Shown: in pieces, positions 21,817-33,544 of the stretch
Layout of the letters: the number at the start of each line of letters is the position of its first letter
Numbering within the stretch: the stretch's first letter is position 1
DNA from: Multifurca ochricompacta
Lineage: Eukaryota; Basidiomycota; Agaricomycetes; Russulales; Russulaceae
Assembly: GCA_022496185.1 (NCBI GenBank)
Contig: WTXG01000059.1
Coordinates: forward strand, 1-42,500
Direction: 5' to 3'
DNA length: 42,500 nucleotides
The notes under the pieces: generated by a model
What the model saw: only the letters and a program-made list of their open reading frames with translations
The model's database searches: none
What the model was told of the DNA's origin: nothing
Position numbers and translations under genes: made by a program

Positions 21817-22971
21817 CTATAAGCAGATATATAAAGCAGGTGCGAGTCTCACCCCTCTTATTTTACGAAGTCTTGATTTTTTCACGGCGTACTTCAATGT
21901 CTGCCGCGTCATGCGGGTGCCAAGGATGACATCCCAATGGACAAACCAGGGCTGGGAGAAATTAGACTTGATGCCAATAATCTGGTGATGGATGTCGTGG
22001 TAGTCCGCCGTATTGCCGCTGAACAGTTGCAATGGGTCGAACGGGAGGCGGTACCCGCAGTGGTCGTCAACGGTCTTGCACGTAGAGAGTACGAAGAAGA
22101 GGGTCGCTTGGCGGGGCGAGAGCCGGGAAACGGCTTCGGCAAGCATGGCGCCGAGAGAGTCGAGTATGAATCCCTCGACGGGGTGTTATAAAGCGCGCCA
22201 AAGGCATAGGGGACGTATAGACGGTGGTGGACCGAATGAAGGTGCTTGTATAGGAATTTGTTGATGTGCATCGCACGGTGGAGGAAGTATTGCCAAGTGT
22301 CGAGGACGACCCTAAGTATGATAATTATTTGGTTTCGGATATTTGGAATCGGGTATGTGGATTCGATTCAGATGGTGACAGTGTGATGATTCGGATTTGA
22401 TGTAATGAGTAATCAATGATGAGGAAGCACTTAATTTAGACGACGTACATGGCAACGAGGAGCTGCGCGGCTGGAATGAGCCACCAATAAAGAAGATAGG
22501 CGAGCTGCGGGGTGGTATTCTTAAGGAGCGCGAGGAGAGCGTACGAGTCGTCATGTGACGGCGAAAAGAGAGGAGCAAAGAAAAAGGATGAAAGGGTACG
22601 GGAGATGCGTGCCATCGCCGCTACGTGGTCTACGCGTTCAGGGGCTTCAGAAACCCAGAAGTAGCCGAGGACGGTTTGGAGAACCTGCTGAAGGATGACG
22701 GCGCGAAACACTTGCAGGCGCGTGGCACGGTTGCGGGAGGATATCTCTGCAGAGTCATTTATTCGGTAACGATCTAGGCATGACCAGTTGGAAATGTCGA
22801 GGAGGTGGAAGAGACCGGAGATGAGCCAGTACGCAGGAAGAGGAGCGAGTATCGCTAGGAGGGGATCTGAAAGCCGGGTACGATTGAATGTGCTTGAGAG
22901 TAGTAAAAAGGGTGAGAATGGAATATAGGATTAATTTCTGAGGTGTTGTAAGCCGACATGGAAACGGACAT
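21817..22971 (-). CDS. SUR2: Sphinganine C4-hydroxylase (fatty acid hydroxylase superfamily)
   Basis: The ER membrane di-iron enzyme converts dihydrosphingosine to phytosphingosine. There are two exons, 22449-22971 and 21817-22311, about 340 aa. After a Tyr-rich N-terminus come DPLLAILAPLPAYWLISGLF, RNRATRLQVFRAVILQQVLQ and YFWVSEAPERVDH, then the histidine boxes LDTWQYFLHRAMH, LHSVHH, KTVDDHCGYRLPFDP and TADYHDIHHQ, then WFVHWDVILGTRM. Several hydrophobic segments span the membrane. Splicing at GCCAT|gtacgt and ..ttag|GGTCG restores MVVLDTW. Two single-base absences break the frame. One is near 22,870 (TTTCAG, before DPLLAI). The other is near 22,182 (between FGALYN and PVEGF, where the family has NHPVEGF). 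Both exon lengths come out right with one base added in each. The start could also be the second ATG at 22959. Confidence 0.93.
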
Positions 22972-23137
22972 GGCATGAACAAAGGAAAGGAGGAGGACAA
23001 GGATGAGGATGAGGATAATGACAAGTCATGTTATGTTGAAAACCGATCACGTGAATCTACGTCATTGGACATCAAATATTTCTGTTTCTCTTGTTCTCTG
23101 ATCACTGCTACTGCTGCTCCTGATAGGATTGATTATA
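22972..23137. promoter_or_regulatory. Bidirectional promoter with CACGTG, SUR2 / deubiquitinase
   Basis: Only 166 bases separate the two divergent start codons. An 8-base palindrome tcacgtga lies near the middle (23,047-23,054) and could serve both genes. A gag/gat-rich tract flanks it on the SUR2 side. Confidence 0.5.
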
Positions 23138-24240
23138 ATGTCTCGTTGGATCCCACTCGAAAGTAATCCAAAGCTCTTCAATGACGTCTGTATATTTTTT
23201 ACATCCTTTATTATAACTAACTATTATTGTCCTCTCATAGTGGGCGCATAAAGTCGGCCTACTTGAGTCTGATGCCGAATTTGTAGATATATATGGTCTG
23301 GATGATGAGGCACGTACAAATCGCACTTGGGGTCATTACTCTAATCGCTCACTGGAATCGTCAGCTTCTCGATTTGGTGCCCAAGCCGGTCAAGGCAATC
23401 ATCCTGCTCTTCCCCATCCGCGGTAAACTTGAAGAGCTTAGACAAGCTGAAGAAACAGATATAAAGGAAAAGGGACAGGTGCCTATCGATCCTACAGTGT
23501 TCTGGATTAAGCAGACCGTACGTCTTTTGGTCGACCTTTCCAAGTTAGACGTGACGATTGAAGAGTAAGGACGATGGCAGATCAGTAACGCATGCGGCAC
23601 GATTGGCCTGCTCCATGCTTTGACAAATGTAAGTCCTATGAGTAGGAGATTTTACGATGCTATCTGATTTGATTTGACGCCCTTGGTATATATAGGCACA
23701 GGTTGCATTTGGGCCTCAAAGTTCGATCGCCCAGTTAATCGATAAATGTCAAGGCAAGTCAAACACATATGGACACATGCTACTTTTGGGGGAAAACTTA
23801 CGAGTTTAAATTTCTTGACAGATAAAACGCCTTTAGAGAGAGCCAAGTTCCTCGAATCAACGGAGCTCTTTGCGGACATTCATGCGGCGGCGGCGGCCGG
23901 TGGCCAGACTTCTGTTCCAACTGACCTGGATACGGATCTCCACTTTACATGCTTTGTGCAGGCCCCAGAAGCCTCTGCACGCGAGGCAGAAATTGCAACG
24001 ACTAGGCGTCGTCTTATCGAATTGGATGGTGGTCGAGCAGGACCTGTCGATCGTGGCGAGTCAACAGATTTGCTAAAGGTGCGCACTGCCGGAACACTTT
24101 CGACTGATCGAGAATGCTAATATTTGAATGAAATGATTCAGGACGTGGCAAAGTATGTAAGAGAGCAGATTATACCCAAAGCACCTGGACCAGAATTGAG
24201 CATGATAGCGTTGGCTGGTGGGAAGTGGGTGGATGAATAA
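23138..24240 (+). CDS. YUH1: Ubiquitin C-terminal hydrolase, UCH family (peptidase C12)
   Basis: This is a cysteine protease that trims small adducts from the ubiquitin (or NEDD8) C-terminus, like yeast Yuh1 and mammalian UCHL3. Seven exons: 23138-23185, 23241-23309, 23365-23517, 23581-23628, 23696-23753, 23822-24078 and 24142-24240, giving 243 aa, the size of the single-domain members. It opens with MSRWIPLESNPKLFNDWAHK. The catalytic set is visible: oxyanion Gln in FWIKQT, Cys in ISNACGTIGLLHAL, His in DLHFTCFV and Asp in IELDGGRAGPVDRG. Introns 2 and 5 use GC donors (GAG|GCACGT and AAG|GCAAGT); all others are GT-AG. No frame break is seen. Confidence 0.95.
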
Positions 24241-24472
24241 AAAAAGTCGTGATTCCGAATTACCAAAAGTGGAAAATAATGCATGAGAAGCGCGTGAAAA
24301 AACGTGAAAAAGTGAAAAAGTGAGGCCACAATTTAATATAAATTTAAATTCAATTTAATTATTATTTTTCTCTCTCTCTCGACGTTGAGTCGTTCAATCT
24401 CGTCTCGTCTAGTCTCGTCTCGTCTCATAACTCCTCCTTTCTTTCTTTCTTTCTTTCTCACTTCTGACAGAA

Positions 24473-26001
24473 ATGTCTTCCTCTTCAAATACAATCCAAA
24501 CCCCATCATACGACGTCGTTATCGTTGGTGCAGGCATCGCTGGCTCAGCTCTCGCTCATGCACTCTCAGCCGCAGCTTCGACCACTCGCCCCACACCCCT
24601 CCGCATAGCCCTTCTCGAGCGTTCACTCGCAGAACCCGACCGTATCGTCGGCGAGCTCCTCCAACCAGGCGGTGTCGCTGCATTGCGTTCTCTAGGTCTA
24701 GGGGCATGTCTCGAAGGCATTGACGCCATTCCCGTACACGGATATGCCGTCCTCGATGCAGGAAAGACCGTACACATTCCATATCCCTCCCGTGCTGAAG
24801 GTCGCTCTTTCCACCACGGCCGCTTCGTTCAGAACCTTCGCTCTTACGCCAAGGCCGCACCCGGTGTCGACGTCCTGGAGGCGACTGTGACCGACTTGAT
24901 TGAGTGCCCACTCACCGGTCGCGTCCTTGGGGTACAGGTGCGTAGAGACGGTGTCGATTACAGAGAATCCTTATTCTCTGACTTGGTCGTCATCGCCGAC
25001 GGTTGCTTCTCCAACTTCCGGAATGTGGTCATGGGCGAGGCGTTAAAAAAGCCTGTCATGCGCGGCCATTTCGTAGGAGCCGTTCTTGAAGATGTCACGC
25101 TTCCGGTCCCTCAGCATGGCACCGTTGCCCTTATTAAGGGTCACGGTCCCGTGCTCCTATACCAGATTGGGGAACATGATACCCGCATACTCATAGACGT
25201 CAAGAACCCGCTCCCATCCGATCTCAAGGTAGGTAGAGGAGAGAGAGGGCGGGCGCACGCACGCACACATACACACGCTTATCGTTTTTTTTTTATCTTT
25301 ATTCTGTAGAATCATATCCTCACGAACATCGTTCCGCAACTCCCCATATCGCTACATACAGCCATCCACAACGCGTTATCTAAAGACCGGCTACGACGCA
25401 TGCCCAACTCATTCCTCCCATCCGTCGAGCAAGGCTGGCCCCACACTAAGGAAGGCGTCATCCTCCTCGGCGACGCGTGGAACATGCGCCATCCACTCAC
25501 TGGTGGTGGCATGACCGTCGCACTCTCAGACGTCGTCCTCCTCGCCCCGATGATCGCCGCAGAACCGGATCTCACCGACTGGTACGCGATGACGGAGATG
25601 CTTCACCGGTGGCACTGGGCACGCAAACCGCTCGCCGCCACGATTAACATCTTGAGCGTCGCTTTGTATGATCTCTTTGGTGCTGATGGTGCGTCGCGTT
25701 TCGTTTTATTTTATTTTATTTTTCCCTTTTTCCTATCCTCTTACATAAGACCACAGACAAGTACCTTGGTGTGTTACGAAACGGATGCTTCAAGTACTTT
25801 GAGCGTGGAGGCGATTGTATCTTAGGTCCAGTTTCCCTTCTTTCAGGGTGAGTTCCTTCCTTCTCCCCTCACCCTTTTTTTCTTCTTGTCCCTAACCTCC
25901 CGCATGCGGACGATCGAAATCAGCCTCGCACCAGATCCTGTCTTGCTCTTCAGACATTTCTTTTCCGTGGCAATTTACTCCGTCTGGGTCCTTTTCGTAC
26001 A

Positions 26002-26041
<40 letters not shown>

Positions 26042-26302
26042 CATGGGCGCGTTCCGGGTGGTAGTGAAAAGCAAGGACTTGCATCAAGGCCCGCACTTTT
26101 GAAATACCCGGCTCTCTATCTCACTGCTGTGCGATCCGTGAGTATCTTATCTTTGCTGCTGCTCTCATATCCCCCCTCCCCGCGTTCGCATTTTTGGGCC
26201 TTTTTTGACGATTGGTTTCTTTTATTGGGGGGATTCGGACAGTTCTGGACGGCGATCGTGGTCTTCGCACCTCTCTTATGGACGGAGATCCGCTGGTGGT
26301 AG
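24473..26302 (+). CDS. ERG1: Squalene epoxidase (squalene monooxygenase)
   Basis: This FAD enzyme makes 2,3-oxidosqualene in the ergosterol pathway at the ER or lipid droplets. Five exons: 24473-25228, 25310-25688, 25757-25847, 25924-26137 and 26243-26302, giving 499 aa. The FAD dinucleotide fold is [17 protein letters not shown]. The family motif is [19 protein letters not shown]. The second FAD motif is [20 protein letters not shown]. The C-terminal membrane part follows as [19 protein letters not shown] and [20 protein letters not shown], then [19 protein letters not shown] in the last exon. A run of 12 serines encoded by tca repeats (26,006-26,041) sits between two C-terminal hydrophobic segments. 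The promoter side has a cttt-rich pyrimidine tract just before the ATG. No frame break is seen. Confidence 0.96.
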
Positions 26303-26712
26303 TAATATTAGATGTGGAAGGATTGAATCGAGTTAGAGTTAGAGTTAGAGTCGATCCCCCATCATCGACGTGGATTTATTATTTCATTTCAACTAGACGA
26401 GCACGGACGACATTCTCCAACCGTATCATACGTGTGTACTCTGTACGCAATTTTATTTATTTTTCGAAAGAAAGAGCCTGAGGGAAACGACGAGACTCTG
26501 GTCAGTGTGCTTTTGCGTCGCCCGGCTCGAACCCGACTTAGCGTCTTTGTTGGGGGTACAACACTTGAGAAAAATGAAAAATTTAATTTTTTTTATTACA
26601 ATTTCATTATTTGCTGCCTGCTGCTAGAGATGAAAACTCATCGAACATGAAAAAAAAGGAAAAAGTGGTTGCAAAAAAAAAAAAAAAACTACTGATACTA
26701 CTACTATTACTA
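26303..26712. other. Convergent intergenic region between ERG1 and CCT3
   Basis: This is the shared 3' flank with A/T runs and a short ttagag repeat near 26,330-26,350. No supported gene is seen. Confidence 0.5.
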
Positions 26713-29103
26713 CTATTCTTGCACTGGCTCTTCTGGTGGTGGTCCCTGCTCCTGTCGACGTTCCTTCCGCGTCGCCTGAACGACGTCATCTACACGCAAC
26801 AATACACGCGCGGCCTGCCAGAAAAGAAGGACGTCGGGGGATGGGGAGAAGAAAGATAATGATCAATAAAAATCAAAAAAAAAAAAAAAAAAAAAGAAAA
26901 AAAAAGAGCAAATGGAGCGAGCAAATTAAAAGTTGCGTTGGGTATACTTTTGTTTTTAAAACGCACCTCAATGGCAGTTTTGAAAGTTTGGATCTGATGA
27001 TAGCAAATTCGTATTAAGCTAGAAGCTAGTGGGGGGGGGGGGAGGGAACTGATTTCAAACCTTGACGCTAGCCGACTCGTACAACTTGTACGTCTTCATG
27101 TCGACAATCTCACCCGTGTCACCATCAATACCCCATGAATGCTCGCCATTCGCATGCTTTGCCTAAGGCAGAGAGAGAGATCAGAACAAAGAGGGTTGGG
27201 AGAAGGGCAAAGAATGCAGTTTGACGAGGAGGGGAAAGACGTACACGAAGTGCCGTGAGAGCCCGAATAGCGTTCCCACCTGCATTCTGTACGAGCGTGC
27301 GAGGGATGACTTCAAGCGCATCAGCGACGGCACGGAAAGGGCCCGCCTCCACTCCGGTCACCGTACGAGCGCGTGCTTGCAAGCTAACCGAAATGGCCAT
27401 CTCCACGGCACCACCACCGGGCACTAGTGTCGGATTAAACACGACATTACGCGCGACGGACATCGCGTCGGCCAAGTTGCGGTCAATCTCGTTCAGGATG
27501 TCCTTTGATGGTCCACGGAGGAGGATGGTGCATGCTTTTGGGGTCGTGCATTCGGTCAAAAAGGTGAAGTACCTGAAGATGAAAGGAAGAAAAAGACAGC
27601 GTTAAACCATTGGTCCATTGGGGGGCGGGGGTGCGGGGGTGGATGATGAGAATAAAAAGATAATCACTCATCACCGATCTTTTCAACGTTGAATAGGCCG
27701 CAACGGGTTCCAATGTCTGACTCCCGTAGATCTTCAACGCGATTCACGATCGTCGCACCCACCGCACGCGCGATACGGTTGTTATCTGACTTGCGCACGC
27801 GTCGAAGCGCAGAGATGTTCGCTTTGGCGAAGAAATATTGCGCATAATCTGTTATCTCCCAAGGAAGTGCTCAGTATTTTTTATGTACAATCAAGTTCCG
27901 CAAAAGACGGACGGGCGAACCTGAGATGCCCTTTTCTGTAATGACGAGATCAGGATTGAACTCGATGATGCGGTCGACCATCGCTTTGACTTGCTCCTCT
28001 TCGATCTGATTGATGCGTGCAAAATCGGCCTCCTTCGAGATTTCAATGTTTGTCTGGCTCTCGCCTTTTTTATATTCAAGGGGACAGTCGAGCAAAACGA
28101 TGCGTGGTTTGTGTATGCGGCGACGCATCTGCGGATGCACGATATCCTTATTCAACATAACGCCGGCAAGAACGCGACTGCTCTCAATCTCCCCTCCAGG
28201 AACTTTCTCTACTCGAGCATAACGCTTGATGTCGACAGTGCGCACGCCTGCATCATCAGCGGAAACGATGCGAACGGCTTCGAGCGCGAGACGGCACATC
28301 AGATCTGACCAGCGAATGACGAACTTGGTACCGATCGAGGTCTTGATGAGCGCGAGCATCTGAGAGTCGTCATCCGTGTCGATCGGTACAGAGATCCGGG
28401 AGACGATTTCGAGTGCAGCCTGAAGCGCCTTGTTGTAAGCTGAGATGATGACCACCGGATGGATGTCGCGCTCCAGTTGCGAAAGAGATTGTGCAAGAAT
28501 CTCGCCGGCTACATAAGAGGTGGGAAGAGAGAGAGAGAGAGATGTTAATCCCAAAAAAAAAAAAGTGGTTAAAAGAAAAAGGGCGTACCCAAGACGATCA
28601 CGCTAGTCGTCCCATCCCCACACTCCTCGTCCTGTGTCCGGCTAAGCTCTATCATATTTTTTGCTGCAGGGTGAGCGACATCGATCTCACGAAGGATCGC
28701 ATTTCCATCGTTTGTGAGACTAAAGGGTAGCAATACGCAAGACGATCTCGGGGCGCAAGAGAAAAATTCAAACAGTGAGCACTCACATGATGCCTCCCAT
28801 CGGGTCAAGAATCATTTTTAGCATGGATTTGGGACCTAAACATGTTCGAATAACATCGGCGACGGTCTGAATTTTTTTTTTTTTTTTTACGATATGCAGA
28901 GTTCAGCGCTTTCGGGTCAATGGGCATTTTGAACATAACGACTTACTTTTGCAGAGGTGATGTTCGATATCTGAGCCTTCCGCCCAGATTGCCGCTCAGG
29001 TGCGGAATCTGGAAGTCATACCGAGTAAAAACGGAGAGGGAAGCTTACGGGAAACATCAATCTCACTTATAACGAAGACTGGTGTTTGCCCTCCGAGCGA
29101 CAT
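26713..29103 (-). CDS. CCT3: Chaperonin CCT/TRiC gamma subunit
   Basis: This is one of eight subunits of the cytosolic ring chaperonin that folds actin and tubulin. Ten exons: 29067-29103, 28947-29008, 28787-28866, 28589-28719, 27921-28508, 27668-27848, 27245-27572, 27061-27162, 26967-26993 (only 27 nt) and 26713-26814, giving 545 aa, the family length. Group II chaperonin motifs are [57 protein letters not shown] and the ATP-site [13 protein letters not shown], then [13 protein letters not shown], and [12 protein letters not shown] near the end. Features typical of gamma are ISRISVP-like equatorial segments and the ending [17 protein letters not shown]. All splice junctions keep frame, including the phase-1 joint [12 protein letters not shown] at 27921/27848. 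Confidence 0.96.
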
Positions 29104-29432
29104 CTTATCTTTGAGTTAGCGTGTTTTGGTAGTGAGGAACGAGGGCGAGGGCGAGGGCGAGGGCGAGGGCGAGGGCAAGATCAATCAAAAATCTCAAATG
29201 CGGACCGCGCACTCCGCCAGCCAACTCGTCTTTATAATCTTATTTTTGTTGATGGATATATCAAACATATCATATCATATCATATCATGAGTGAGGGAAT
29301 GGTGTGGGGCATGCTGGGTATAAGTATCCGGACACAACACACAACACACAACACGAGATCGTACTCGTACAGACAGTGATATACACAAATACACCATAGA
29401 TCACAACAAGAGAACTAATTCTGATCGGACTG
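29104..29432. promoter_or_regulatory. CCT3 upstream region with (GAGGGC)6
   Basis: Six perfect gagggc units occupy 29,141-29,176, 38-73 bases upstream of the CCT3 start on its antisense strand (gccctc in the sense direction). A catat repeat follows at about 29,266-29,288, and acaac repeats near 29,335-29,352. The stretch is both the CCT3 promoter and the 3' flank of the next minus gene. Confidence 0.4.
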
Positions 29433-31154
29433 TCATGGACATGTCATCAACAGACCAGACAGCAAATCCTACAACCAATGCGTTCAGTATTGTTCACAAG
29501 GTTAAACCTTTCGAAAAGAAGTCATACCTTATCTGTAGCATTGTCAGAGTAGAACATGACAGTGGACTCCCCGTTGCCAAAAACAATAGCAAATGAATGA
29601 GGAATCGAACGTAGCTCTTCAAATCCTTCGTACCACTCTTTCACTAAGGGTCCCGAACCTTTCAGTACGATGACATCCAAGGGGACATTGGCGACATCCT
29701 ACTCTTTCTTTAGTGACCCCTGCCTCTCGAGTAGGTGAAAAAGAGTCTCGCCCACCTTCTCCCTATTATAAAACCTCATGAGAGTATCAGTCAACTGGAA
29801 GTACCGTCTCCGCCAAGCGACCGACCCCGAGTTCTGCACCGTGACCCAACCGGTCAAGAGTAGACTGTCCCCAGACAGGCGACTCTCCCGGCGTCTCTTT
29901 CCAGCAGCTACGCGAGCAGCCTCCCTCCGCTCAATCGCTCGCTGCTTCAGTTCCTCCTCCGCTTTGGCGATCTTCTCAATCTTGCGCGCCTCCTCAAGCC
30001 TCCACTCTTCAAGTCTCCTCGCCACCTCCGCACGTTTTTCCGCGTCTCGCAGTCTCCGTTCCATCCGCTCGCGCTCTCTCCTTTCCTCTTCCACACGATC
30101 CGCCTCCTCCTGCGCCATCCGCGCAGCCGCCTTGCGCTCCAGATCGCGCTCCAACTGCGCGCGACGCTCAATTTCTTCCTCCTCCGCCCGCCGCGCTTCT
30201 TCCTCCCGATGCTGCTTGATCCGCGCCTGTCGCGCCTGCTCTTCGTACTGATTCCTGCGTGCTTCCGCCTCAGCAGCTTTGCGTGCGGCATCGCGCTGCT
30301 CCGAGCGCGTACGTGGATCACCAAAGTTCGGCGGACCACGCAGAGATAGGTACGTAACGGGTTCAGAGGCCGTGCGTGTGACGGGCTCGGGGGCACGAGG
30401 CAAGGCTTTTTCATGTGTTTGTATCTCGGACGATGCGCGCTTTATCAAGATGGTACGGGTAGGAGTTGGGGTAGCGGGTGAAGGGGGCATCGCTTCAAGG
30501 ATCGCGTCAAGGGTGAGTTCTTCGAGGCGTGAGATGGTCAAAGTAGCTTGTGGACCCTATAGACAGTGTTGAGGGTAAGGGCGCATAGCAGTAGTGATAG
30601 GGAAGGAGGGGGGGGCGCACCTTAAACCAGGATTGGACGGTGCGCGAGGCCGCGGATGAACGTGCTATAAGCAGCGATTGGAAACAATAGCCACGGTTTA
30701 TAGAGAATCAGACACATACCCTTACGTAGACCGGATGTGCCTTCAGGGATGTAGGTTATTGTGGCAAAGCGGCTGGTTTCGTTAACGGACAGACGACAAA
30801 AAGCGAAAAACACGGAATGCGCCGACTGGGCGATGCGCTGTTTGAGCTCGGTTAAGCCTTGCGAACCAGCCGCAAAGAGCTTCAATCCAGGAGACCACTG
30901 CAGACACGACTCGCCGAGTGATCAGTTTTGGCTCCAGGGCCTCGAGATATAAGAGGGAAAAGGCCAACCTTTCCGTAAGTAAGAACCAGCCTATTGATCG
31001 GAGTATGTATCAGTAGAATTTCACGGGGAGGAAAGGCGGAGACAGACCAGTCGAGGGCACCATGTTGGGAGACGCTCCGATATGCCATGCGAACATCAGG
31101 ATCCGTAGATTCTGCTTTCGCCATGTCGGCATTACGAGAGATCATAGAAACCAT
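29433..31154 (-). CDS. ADF-H domain, coiled-coil and PH-like domain protein
   Basis: This is likely an actin-associated protein at the cell cortex. Seven exons: 31048-31154, 30969-30990 (22 nt), 30720-30897, 30621-30664, 29756-30556, 29528-29698 and 29433-29468, giving 452 aa. The N-terminal 130 or so residues fit the ADF/cofilin-coactosin fold: DPDVRMAYRSVSQHGALDW, LKLFAAGSQGLTELKQRI, FFAFCRLSV and SRTVQSWFKGPQATLT. Next is about 160 residues of Glu/Arg/Ala-rich helix (EEARRAEEEEIERRAQLERD), predicted to form a long coiled coil. The end fits a PH domain: LLTGWVTVQNSGSVAWRRRY, FQLTDTLMRFYNREK, then LDVIVLKG, IPHSFAIVFGNGE and a closing LLSGLL helix. Intron 5 (29699-29755) contains an in-frame stop if unspliced. 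An alternative start is the ATG at 31124. The exact partner is unknown. Confidence 0.85.
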
Positions 31155-33544
31155 TGGTGGAGCTGCAGCTCCGCCTTGGTGAGATGGATGAAATGTAAGA
31201 GGAGAGAGGAGGGGATGATGAGAGTAGGTTGGCCAAATGTATGGGTTTCGGGATATTGTGGGCAACAAATTTGATGATTGGATCATTCTTCGGTTGTTCG
31301 GGGTTCTGTTCTGGCGAGTTCACAACGGACGGAAACAACAGCAACAACAGTTTGTCTACACGTACCCCTTGGCAACGATCGGTAAAGGTAAAGTGACTCA
31401 CAACAAGACATTACAAGTTGAGTAAGAGAGAGAAATAAAAAGGGCCAATGCAGGTCAAGAAATAAATGGACATGCGTTAGTGGTGAGTTTTGAAGAAAAG
31501 CATGAGGATCCACGAGGTTCATGAATGTATGTATGCATAAATCTAACCGAGCCGAGGAGGAACACCACCCATTCCCTCCCCATTCATTCCCTCCCATTTG
31601 CAGTTTAGTTCAGTTTGCAATTGAAATCAAGATCAGACTGAGGTCGAGCGAGGTTGAAAGGGAACTCCCATCGTCCTCGGTTCCTGTCCTTATCCATTGA
31701 CCTGTCCTCACGTGGCGACCCTTGTAATATCACAAGTCCACATGCTTTGGAAGAGTGACAAAGTCGTTGCACTAGACGCGCCGTTGCCAAAGTCAAAGGG
31801 TGACTTAGTGTGTAATAATGTAATGTAACGCCGTTTGGGTGCCTGAGTACAGGACCGGAGATGAAGAGAAGCGTTATCAGTTATCAGTGGTGCGGCGAAA
31901 TGCGGGGTGGACACCCTCTTAAACGGCCTGCTTGACTACCCATCGACGTCTGGATTTCAAACAAAAAATACACAAAATAACACACACCACGGCTCTGATT
32001 AATTGATGTAAGTGGCAGGAAAACAACCTTATTAGATCAACTGGGTCGAATCTTTCTCTAAAGTTGAAGTTTCCTGTATAACAGAGTCTCAGTAGTTGAT
32101 GGACACCCAGGGACATAGATATTAACGGGAACGTAGTCACAATCAGCCCTTTTTATTTCCTTTCGACACACTCACGGTCACATCCACGCACGACGGAGTA
32201 GGAGTAGTGGTAGTGGTAGTGGTAGTAACCACCCCCATTTGCACAAGAGCCCATGGAGATAGCACAAATCTAAGGCTAGGCCGTGCGCGCGCAACGTACG
32301 AGGCTCCGGCATTTGGTCATACAGACTTCCAAAGGCTCGATTCCGGGGTTGCTCCAGACTCAACTGCTTCGGCCCTCGCTTGGGATAAGTGGTAGATACA
32401 GTGGATGTTGGAATAGGTCCCGAAGGGAGATGCCAAAAGGGCAGGAGCCGACGAGTACAAAATAACGGAAAGCTATGCGAGCGAGTTTAAGATCTACGTG
32501 TGTACTGATGCTGCATAACGCGCACCGGTGAACCTAGCAGTTGCAAGTGAAGGCAGTGCGACACCCCCAAGTCCTAAAGGTATAGTGAATAAAAGACATC
32601 ATCGCAGTGGATGATGAATGTAGTATATATGGGCGGATGAGGAAGCTCTTCTGCAATTGATTTGGATGACTTGGATATCATCCATCTCATCCCGGAGTTA
32701 CCCCATCTTAAGAATCCCCAGTCCTAGCCCTTACAAGGATATTTGTTGTGGGTGAAAGTCGATTAAATGCCCAGCTACGACTTGCGGCTTATTGTATTTT
32801 TCGGTGAAATTCACTACCCTCCCGACACACTTGCACTTGCAATTCACTTTCAGCATACCATATCTTCCTCCCCTCCCCACCCCACCTTCCAAACGCGAGA
32901 TTCAGAGTAATATGCGTGCGCTGATCGGAATTAGAGAATGGTCTCGAAGGGGGGGGGGGAGGAGGGTGAACCCTGAAGAAGATTTGTCGCCCACCAACCA
33001 GGGCCAGAAGAACTCAGGGTTAGGAATTGGGGTAGCGACCGACCTCTCTTTGCTTGCTGTATCTCGGTTCTGGCAATTGTAATTTTGGGCCCTAGCAATG
33101 GCTGTGATAGACAGAGAAAGATAGATAGAGGGCTATACGGATTCACTTGTGCTTTGCTTTTACCGCGGACTCGGAGAGAGGGAGAAAAGAGAAGAGAAGA
33201 GAAGACAATAAAGACTTGTCCTCCTCCTCTTCTTCTTCGTTTTCACCATCACAACGCCCAATCAATGATAATTAATATTCGGTTTCGTTTCGTCACGACG
33301 GGCCACAGCGGTCAAACATTGTTACCAATCTAGCCCCGCGGCTTCTTTGTTTTTCGCTTTCCCCCGTTTTCCCTGCATTCGTATCGCTTCGCTGAAAGTG
33401 TAACAATGAGTTAGTCGGCTACGACAATTGACAATGATTGGGGGTGGGCTTCTTCTCATATACACTTATGCCCCATCCCATCGATATAAATTTCCTCGAT
33501 ACATCTTTCATGCACACACAGACACACCCACATTTTAATTTACA
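31155..33544. other. Gene-poor region, nothing supported
   Basis: No exon chain with conserved motifs could be built on either strand in 2.4 kb. Short repeats include a gtggta run at 32,208-32,226, a gaaga-rich tract near 33,185-33,205 and a CACGTG at about 31,709. The part nearest 31,155 should include the promoter of the ADF-H gene. The part nearest 33,544 should include that of the small protein. Confidence 0.45.

Noticed and set aside
29778..30251. Long plus-strand serine/arginine-rich open frame
   Set aside because: It is the mirror of the Glu/Arg-rich coiled coil on the minus strand, which lies within a full exon chain.
32255..32350. Possible tRNA (a B-box-like ggctcgattcc)
   Set aside because: No matching acceptor stem or convincing A box at the right distance.
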